From Blastococcus sp. CT_GayMR20 (GTDB lineage Bacteria; Actinomycetota; Actinomycetes; Mycobacteriales; Geodermatophilaceae): a DNA stretch of 48,329 bases. Below are positions 43,480 through 48,329 of this stretch, piece after piece (position 1 is the first letter of the stretch; each line of letters starts with the position of its first letter). The stretch lies in contig NZ_SPQM01000019.1 in the NCBI RefSeq assembly GCF_004570345.1, positions 1 through 48,329 on the forward strand, read 5' to 3'. The position numbers and the translations under genes are program-made. The notes beneath the pieces are model-generated. The model searched no databases and was not told the DNA's origin. It saw only the letters and a program-made list of their open reading frames with translations.

Positions 43480-43554
43480 TGGTGGGCGATACTGGGATCG
43501 AACCAGTGACCTCTTCCGTGTCAGGGAAGCGCGCTACCGCTGCGCCAATCGCCC
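43480..43554 (-). tRNA. tRNA-Val (anticodon GAC)
   Basis: Full cloverleaf on the minus strand: the seven-base acceptor pair GGGCGAT/ATCGCCC, the anticodon loop CTGACAC (anticodon GAC) and the T-loop GGTTCGATCCC. Discriminator A is followed by an encoded CCA at 43482-43480. Confidence 0.95.
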
Positions 43555-43605
43555 CTCCCGGCCTCGCGGCCGGACCCTCCTCCGCGCTCGTGCTCCGCGG
43601 AGCCG

Positions 43606-43676
43606 AGGTGGAGACGGGATTTGAACCCGTGTAGACGGCTTTGCAGGCCGTTGCCTCGCCTCTCGGCCACTCCACC
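43606..43676 (-). tRNA. tRNA-Cys (anticodon GCA)
   Basis: Cloverleaf with the acceptor GGTGGAG/CTCCACC, the anticodon loop CTGCAAA (anticodon GCA) and discriminator U, as expected for Cys. No CCA is encoded. Transcribed with the neighbouring Gly and Val genes. Confidence 0.95.
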
Positions 43677-43717
43677 GCACGCGGGCGCCGGTCTCTCGAC
43701 CAGCGCCCGAGGTTCCG

Positions 43718-43790
43718 AGCGGACGACGGGATTCGAACCCGCGACCCTCACCTTGGCAAGGTGATGCTCTACCAGCTGAGCCACGTCCGC
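43718..43790 (-). tRNA. tRNA-Gly (anticodon GCC)
   Basis: Cloverleaf with the acceptor GCGGACG/CGTCCGC, the anticodon loop TTGCCAA (anticodon GCC) and the T-loop GGTTCGAATCC. Discriminator U; no encoded CCA. First gene of the Gly-Cys-Val tRNA unit on the minus strand. Confidence 0.95.
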
Positions 43791-43886
43791 GTTGCGTGCA
43801 GAACTCTAACCGACGCCTCCGAGCCCTCCAAGCAGGGGGGTGCGGCGACCGCCTCCTCGGAGGTCCGCCGGACACGTCCCCGCTGG

Positions 43887-44348
43887 TCAGCGGCCCGGGT
43901 CGGCCCCACCGGAGAGCAGCGCGTGCAGCTCCTCGTCCAGGTCGAGCAGCGCGCTCTCCGTCCCCGACGGCACGAGCGTCTCCGTCTGGCGGAGGAATGC
44001 GGCGACGGTCGCGCGGGAGAGCTCGAACAGCGCCTCGCCGGAGGGCGCGCGCAGGTGGAGGAACAGGACGTCGGTGGCCGCGTGGGCCGGCCACAGCCGG
44101 ACGTCGCCCTCGCCCGCAGGCCCCTCGAGCCCCGCCTGCAGCAGTTCGCGGCTCAGCAGCCAGGCGATGCCGCCGTCCTCGACGTCGACCACACCGTTCT
44201 CGTCACCGACGTCACCGAACGCGATGCGCACCGCGAACGGGTCCGCCCCGTCGTAGCAGAGCAGCGCCGGTACCTCGGTCCACGACTGCGGACCGACCAG
44301 CTGGAGGGTGATGGGGGAGGAGTACCCGGGGGTCCATCGGCTCGGCAT
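43887..44348 (-). CDS. SsgA-family sporulation/cell-division regulator
   Basis: A 153-residue SsgA-like protein, a family known only from actinobacteria where members guide septum placement and spore formation. Typical parts: ITLQLVG near the start, ALLCYDGADPFAVRIAFGD, WLLSRELLQAGLEGPAGEGDVRLWP and the C-terminal segment ELSRATVAAFLRQTETLVPSG. The length is normal (about 135-150). The start is ATG 44348. It is divergent from the sigma-factor gene and lies upstream of the tRNA unit on the same strand. Confidence 0.87.
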   Translation of the reverse strand: MPSRWTPGYSSPITLQLVGPQSWTEVPALLCYDGADPFAVRIAFGDVGDENGVVDVEDGGIAWLLSRELLQAGLEGPAGEGDVRLWPAHAATDVLFLHLRAPSGEALFELSRATVAAFLRQTETLVPSGTESALLDLDEELHALLSGGADPGR

Positions 44349-44508
44349 GTCAGGTCAACGACCGTCGGGTCTCGAAGTGACGTGGCATTGCACTTCCTTC
44401 ACATCCGTCACACCCGTACCGCGGGCGGCTCCGTTGTCCTCCGTGTCATGCCCCCGCGGCGCCCATGTGAACCGTTTGGAACGGGTGATGCGAACCGGAC
44501 GTGTGACC

Positions 44509-45156
44509 ATGGGAGCCGTGACCTCCCCGCCGCGACGAACGGAGGACGCCGCGGGGGACGCCGACATCATGCGGCGCATCCGGGCGGGCGACCGGAGCGC
44601 CGTCGACGACCTCTACGACCGCTTCCGGCGGCCGGCCTTCGCGCTGGCCCGTCGGATCCTCGCCGACGACACGATGGCGGAGGACGTCCTCCAGGAGGTG
44701 TTCCTCAGCGTGTGGCGTGATCCCGGCGCGTTCGACCGGGGCCGGGGGAGCGTCGCCTCGTGGCTGCTGGCCGTGGTGCACCACAAGGCGGTCGACGCGG
44801 TCCGGCGCGAGGAGTCCCAGCGCCGCCGCCAGGCGAGAGCCGAGGACGAGATGGCGCTCGACGCGCCGACGGCGACGCGGAACGTCGAGGACGAGGCCTG
44901 GGCCCGGGTGGTCGCCGAGCGGGTGCGGACGGCGCTCGGCGCCCTGTCGGCTCCCCAGCGGGAGGCCCTGACGCTCGCCTACTACGGCGGCTACACCCAG
45001 CGGGAGGTGGCCGCCCTGACCGGCGCGCCGCTGGGCACCGTGAAGACCCGGATGCTGGCCGGCATGCGGCGACTGCGCGAGGAGCTCGGCGGGTCGGGGA
45101 GCGGCGACCTGGGGGGCGCCCTCGACAGCGCGGCCGCAGAGGAGGGACGGCGATGA
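44509..45156 (+). CDS. ECF RNA polymerase sigma factor (SigK/SigL-like)
   Basis: A 215-residue ECF sigma factor. Region 2 spans about LYDRFRRPAFALARRILADD to MAEDVLQEVFLSVWR and region 4 is LSAPQREALTLAYYGGYTQR, then EVAALTGAPLGTVKTRM. The long frame upstream to 44308 has no support; I chose ATG 44509, with GTG 44518 as the alternative. The stop overlaps the anti-sigma start (ATGA), the usual sign of a sigma/anti-sigma pair controlled by release of the anti-sigma. Confidence 0.9.
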   Translation: MGAVTSPPRRTEDAAGDADIMRRIRAGDRSAVDDLYDRFRRPAFALARRILADDTMAEDVLQEVFLSVWRDPGAFDRGRGSVASWLLAVVHHKAVDAVRREESQRRRQARAEDEMALDAPTATRNVEDEAWARVVAERVRTALGALSAPQREALTLAYYGGYTQREVAALTGAPLGTVKTRMLAGMRRLREELGGSGSGDLGGALDSAAAEEGRR

Positions 45157-46013
45157 GCGCCGGCCGCAGCGGTGGACCGCTGGACGACGACCACGCGGGC
45201 TTCGACGAGCTCGCCGTCGGCTGGGCGCTGCACGCCCTCGAGCCGGAGGACGAGGACGCCTTCGCCGTGCACCTGCCCGGGTGCGCCCGGTGCGCGGAGA
45301 CCGTCGCGGTGGCCGCCGAGGTCATGGCGGCGATGGCCGCGGACCTGCCGGCCGCGGAGCCGTCCGCGCAGGTGCGGGACCGGCTGCGCTCGGCCGTGGC
45401 CGAGACGGAACAGGTGCGCCGGCCCGCCGTCCCCGCACCGGCCCCGGCCGCCGCCACCGCCACCGGCGGCGAGGTTCCGGTCGAGCCCTCCGTCACCAGT
45501 CCCGTCGGCTCCCCGGCGGACCCGGCGACCTGGCGCCGCCTCCTGCCCGGCGCCCTGGTCGCGGCCGCGTTCGCCGCCATCGTGGCGCTCGGCCTCTGGA
45601 GCGTCTTCCTGAACGCGGAGCGGGACGAGGCCGTCGCCGCGGCGGCCGCGCAGGCGGAGATCGTCGATGCACTGTTGGAACCGGGCAGGGCGGCCGTCGC
45701 GCCGGTCGCCGACGACGACGGCCGGACGGTGGCGACCGTCATCGCGCGCGAGGACCGCATGCAGGTGGTCGCGGACGGGCTGACGACCAACGACACGGCG
45801 GACTCCGTCTACGTCGTCTGGGGCATGCGCGACGGAGTTCCGGACCCCATCGGCACCTTCGACGTGGTAGACGATCGTTTGGACCTGCGGACCGTAGGCT
45901 CCGACCGGACCGGCCTCGACGACTACTCCGAGTACCGCATCAGCATCGAGCCCGGTCGTGCGGCTCCGTCGGTCCCGACGGAGGTCGTCGCAGCCGGGGA
46001 GGTGGCCAGCTGA
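45153..46013 (+). CDS. Anti-sigma factor, RskA family, membrane-bound
   Basis: A 286-residue protein. The N-terminal cytoplasmic part has the zinc-type motif HLPGCARC (HxxxCxxC) within FAVHLPGCARCAET; one membrane helix (LLPGALVAAAFAAIVALGLW) lies near 130-155; the outer part carries the RskA C-terminal domain (VVADGLTTNDTADSVYVVWG). It would hold the adjacent sigma factor until a signal triggers its cleavage. Its ATG overlaps the sigma stop by four bases. Confidence 0.9.
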   Translation: MSAGRSGGPLDDDHAGFDELAVGWALHALEPEDEDAFAVHLPGCARCAETVAVAAEVMAAMAADLPAAEPSAQVRDRLRSAVAETEQVRRPAVPAPAPAAATATGGEVPVEPSVTSPVGSPADPATWRRLLPGALVAAAFAAIVALGLWSVFLNAERDEAVAAAAAQAEIVDALLEPGRAAVAPVADDDGRTVATVIAREDRMQVVADGLTTNDTADSVYVVWGMRDGVPDPIGTFDVVDDRLDLRTVGSDRTGLDDYSEYRISIEPGRAAPSVPTEVVAAGEVAS

Positions 46014-46033
46014 GCGGACAGGGCGCGACGGAC

Positions 46034-46495
46034 GTGCCGCAGCGCTCGCACCGGGAGACCTCCGGCGAGCGTCGCGCACGGTACGACGCCGACGAGGTGC
46101 GCAGCCTGCGCGAACGGATCGCCGAGACCCGCTGGCGCCGACGGATCGCCGCGCGACGGTCGATCAACCACCCGTACCGGATCGCCGTGGGAGTGATCGG
46201 CGGGCTCATCGTCGCGCTGGGCATCGTCACCATCCCGCTGCCCGGCCCCGGGTGGCTGACCGTCATCGCCGGCCTGTTCGTGCTCGCGACCGAGTTCCTC
46301 TGGGCCGAGCGCCTGCTGGAGTTCACGAAGAAGCACGTCAAGCGCTGGACGGACTGGGTCGGCACCTGCCCGATGTGGATCCGGCTGCTCATCGCGGCGG
46401 CCACGGCGGCCTTCGTCTACGGCGTCCTGGTCGTCACCCTGCACATGGTCGGCGTGCCGACCTGGGTGCCGGGGTGGGTCCCGCTCTGGCGCTGA
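46034..46495 (+). CDS. PGPGW-motif membrane protein (TIGR02611-like)
   Basis: A 153-residue protein with a basic N-terminal region (RRARYDADEVRSLRERIAETR), then two or three membrane helices. The PGPGW motif lies in IPLPGPGWLTVIAGLF; the last helix is near RLLIAAATAAFVYGVLVV. I chose GTG 46034; a CTG at 46010 overlaps the previous stop as CTGA with GGGAGG upstream and is a real alternative. The family is of unknown function. It follows the anti-sigma gene, so it may be in the same operon. Confidence 0.8.
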   Translation: MPQRSHRETSGERRARYDADEVRSLRERIAETRWRRRIAARRSINHPYRIAVGVIGGLIVALGIVTIPLPGPGWLTVIAGLFVLATEFLWAERLLEFTKKHVKRWTDWVGTCPMWIRLLIAAATAAFVYGVLVVTLHMVGVPTWVPGWVPLWR

Positions 46496-46521
46496 GCGTC
46501 TGGCACAATCAGAGGCGATCC

Positions 46522-46593
46522 GGGCGATTGGCTCAGCGGTAGAGCGCTTCGTTCACACCGAAGAGGTCACTGGTTCGATCCCAGTATCGCCCA
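46522..46593 (+). tRNA. tRNA-Val (anticodon CAC)
   Basis: Cloverleaf with the acceptor GGGCGAT/ATCGCCC, the anticodon loop TTCACAC (anticodon CAC) and the same T-arm as tRNA-Val(GAC) on the other strand. Discriminator A; no complete CCA is encoded. A CACAAT -10-like box lies 14 bases upstream. Confidence 0.95.
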
Positions 46594-46600
46594 CCGGATC

Positions 46601-46636
46601 GGAGGGCCGGGCTCCCCGCGGGGCGTCCGGCCCTCC
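46601..46636 (+). terminator. Hairpin terminator after tRNA-Val(CAC)
   Basis: GGAGGGCCGG (46601-46610) pairs with CCGGCCCTCC (46627-46636), with a second inner GC hairpin. It ends the tRNA transcript and also lies beyond the convergent reductase gene. Confidence 0.65.
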
Positions 46637-46673
46637 GTCGTCTCCGGGCTGCGACGCCACCCACCGGTGCGGC

Positions 46674-47231
46674 TCAGCGGGTCCGGTAGTGCGCGTAGAT
46701 CAGCCCGCTGGCGAACGCACGCTGCTCGACCAGCTCGAGATCGAGGCGGACGCCGTCGGGGAAGAACCGCTTGCCGCCACCGACCACGCTCGTCGTGAGG
46801 AAGAGGTGGTACTCGTCCACGAGGCCGGCAGCGATCGCCTGGGCGGCCAGGTTCGGGCCGTCGACGCTGAGATCGGAATCGGCCTCGGCCTTGAGTCGGC
46901 GCACCGCGTCCGGGTCGAAGGTCCGCTCGATCCTGGTCCTCCCGCTCGACGCCGACTCCAGGGTGGTGGAGTAGACGACCTTCTCGGCGGCCTGCCAGTC
47001 GCGCGCGTACTGCACGATGTGCGGCGGCGCATCGGGGTCGGTGTGCGCGGTCTCCCAGAAGACCATCGTCTCGTACATGCGTCGGCCGTAGAGGTACGTG
47101 CCGACGTGGCGGAAGGCGTCGCCGATGAAGGTGTGCACCTCCTCGTCCTCGGCCCCCCTGCCGAGGTCGCCCTCGGCTGCCTCGGCGTAGCCGTCGAGCG
47201 AGGTGATCATCGAGTAGATGAGCCTGGCCAT
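46674..47231 (-). CDS. Dihydrofolate-reductase-family protein (RibD C-terminal-like)
   Basis: A 185-residue protein of the DHFR/RibD-C fold, similar to YyaP-type reductases. It begins LIYSMITSLDGYAEA, has GRRMYETMVFWE and a nucleotide-loop region with LSVDGPNLAAQAIAAGLVDEYHLFL, and ends FASGLIYAHYRTR. Such proteins are NADPH-dependent reductases of unknown substrate. ATG 47231 follows GGAGGAG. It is not the folate enzyme itself. Confidence 0.85.
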   Translation of the reverse strand: MARLIYSMITSLDGYAEAAEGDLGRGAEDEEVHTFIGDAFRHVGTYLYGRRMYETMVFWETAHTDPDAPPHIVQYARDWQAAEKVVYSTTLESASSGRTRIERTFDPDAVRRLKAEADSDLSVDGPNLAAQAIAAGLVDEYHLFLTTSVVGGGKRFFPDGVRLDLELVEQRAFASGLIYAHYRTR

Positions 47232-47322
47232 GCGTCTCCTCCGGGTACGGGCGCGCGGTCGCTGAGTGGTCCTGGGGGCTGGGACCTGGCCGGAAGCCGG
47301 AACTCATCGAGCGGCCGCCAGG

Positions 47323-48329
47323 TCAGCGCCTGACGTACTCCACCAGCCGCAGCATCCCGTCCTCCATGTGGTGGTGGTTGTGGCAGTGGAACAGCCACCT
47401 GCCCGGGTTGCCGGCGAGGAAGTCGAAGGTCACCTCGCCGCCGCGCGCGGGGACGGCCACGGTGTCCTTCACGGGGCCGCGTCCACCGGGCGCCAGCACC
47501 TGGAAGTGGTGCCCGTGCAGGTGCATCGGATGCCACTTGCTGCTGGTGTTGCGCATCGTGATCCGCACCCACTCGCCCTCGGTGACCGGGAGCGGGTTGG
47601 CATCCGGGTAGCTCTGGCCGCCGATCTGGGTACCGGTGAGGGTCAGGTCGTAGAGCCGGTCCGGCGCGCCGGCCGGCAGCTGCAGGGGTTCGACGGCCAG
47701 GAGGTCGGCGTACTGCAGCAGGCGCCCGTCGAGTTCGACGGGCCGCTCGGCCACGGCCGGCGGCCCGGACGACCCGCTGCCGGAGTAGCGCAGCACCGCA
47801 CGGCCCCAGCCGGCCCGTCCCTCCGGCTCGACGCCGACCTGCCACGCGCCTCCCGGCTGGACGGCGTCGACGAGGACGTCGTACCGCTCGCCCATCCCCA
47901 GCCGCAGGGCGTCGACGGTCACCGGCTCGACCGGCATCCCGTCGGAGTGGGTGACGGTCAGCCGGTGCCCGGCGACGGCGAACCGGAAGCCGGTGTCGGC
48001 GGCGATGTTCATGACGCGCAACCGCAGCCGGTCGCCGGGCCGCGCCTGCAGCACGGGCGGGTCGTCCGGCGGCCGCCCGTTGATCAGCAGGAGGGGATAG
48101 GCCCGGCCGCCGAAGGACACGACGTCGGTGGGGTCGAGGTCGGGCTGCGCGACCCCCTCCCCGGCCGGGGTGCCGTGGTCGGCGTGGTCGTCGACGCCGT
48201 CCCGCCAGTCGTCCAGCATGAGCGTGTACTCGCCGTCGTAGGCCAGGGGCTCGTTCCGCGGCTCGACGATCAACGGCCCGTACAGCCCGCGGTCGAGCTG
48301 CACGCCGACGTGGGCGTGGTACATGAACG
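47323..48329 (-). CDS. Multicopper oxidase, C-terminal part (cut by window edge)
   Basis: The frame is still open at the right edge (MYHAHVG is preceded in frame by Phe), so the N-terminal domain is missing. Copper sites visible: HAH in YHAHVG, HPMHLHGHHFQ (HxxHxH) and HCHNHHHMEDGM (HCH with axial Met), the type 1, 2 and 3 ligands. It ends LVEYVRR. Laccase or copper-resistance oxidase are the likely roles; it oxidises metals or phenols with O2. A signal sequence would be outside the window. Confidence 0.9.
   Translation of the reverse strand, partial: FMYHAHVGVQLDRGLYGPLIVEPRNEPLAYDGEYTLMLDDWRDGVDDHADHGTPAGEGVAQPDLDPTDVVSFGGRAYPLLLINGRPPDDPPVLQARPGDRLRLRVMNIAADTGFRFAVAGHRLTVTHSDGMPVEPVTVDALRLGMGERYDVLVDAVQPGGAWQVGVEPEGRAGWGRAVLRYSGSGSSGPPAVAERPVELDGRLLQYADLLAVEPLQLPAGAPDRLYDLTLTGTQIGGQSYPDANPLPVTEGEWVRITMRNTSSKWHPMHLHGHHFQVLAPGGRGPVKDTVAVPARGGEVTFDFLAGNPGRWLFHCHNHHHMEDGMLRLVEYVRR

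Noticed and set aside
43480..43790. tRNA cluster as possible integration site of a mobile element
   Set aside because: No integrase, direct repeat or phage gene was seen nearby, and Gly-Cys-Val tRNA clusters are common in actinobacteria.

Overview
The window comes from a high-GC actinobacterium. This is supported by a four-domain ribosomal protein S1, an SsgA-family protein, an RskA-type anti-sigma factor, a PGPGW-motif membrane protein and GC-rich third codon positions throughout. A Geodermatophilales-type host (Blastococcus or Geodermatophilus-like) is my guess and cannot be proved from this sequence. The window has two parts: an accessory catabolic region of about 36 kb (1-36,400) and a conserved housekeeping region (36,450-48,329).

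The accessory region is a set of short operons that appear to be co-regulated. From left to right: the end of an MFS gene; an alpha/beta hydrolase with a luciferase-type flavoprotein; a complete NMT1-type ABC transporter joined to a three-subunit molybdenum hydroxylase (2Fe-2S, Mo and FAD subunits) and a truncated isochorismatase; a class II aldolase/decarboxylase; a stretch of decayed genes (11,612-12,120); a divergent pair of operons (enoyl-CoA hydratase plus a dihydropyrimidine/dihydroorotate-dehydrogenase-like flavoprotein on the minus strand, SDR plus acyl-CoA ligase plus MeaB GTPase on the plus strand); a TetR regulator and an MFS exporter; a Pht5-like decarboxylase with an SDR; a second MFS carrier; a second complete ABC transporter; an operon of amidohydrolase, cobalamin-dependent acyl-CoA mutase large subunit, enoyl-CoA hydratase, B12-binding small subunit and a second amidohydrolase; and finally an acyl-CoA dehydrogenase with an SDR.

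Read together, these genes suggest import of a (hetero)aromatic or N-heterocyclic acid, ring hydroxylation (Mo enzyme), possible ring reduction (DHOD-like protein), decarboxylation, hydrolytic ring opening (amidohydrolases), CoA activation, a B12-dependent carbon-skeleton rearrangement and beta-oxidation-like steps. The substrate is unknown. The mutase keeps the Tyr/Arg pair that methylmalonyl-CoA mutase uses to hold a carboxylate, but the substrate loop just before that Tyr is rewritten.

At least eight promoters in this region share a palindrome-like element (about TGAACGNTCANT), usually between the -35 and -10 boxes, and a further site lies in front of the SDR/acyl-CoA dehydrogenase operon. 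This suggests one local TetR-type repressor, probably the one at 18,198-18,884.

The right part carries polA, a methyltransferase, rpsA, coaE, a GNAT protein, tRNA genes for Val(GAC), Cys, Gly and Val(CAC), an SsgA-family gene, an ECF sigma/anti-sigma operon, a PGPGW membrane protein, a DHFR-like reductase and the end of a multicopper oxidase. No CRISPR array, rRNA, insertion sequence or phage gene was seen.
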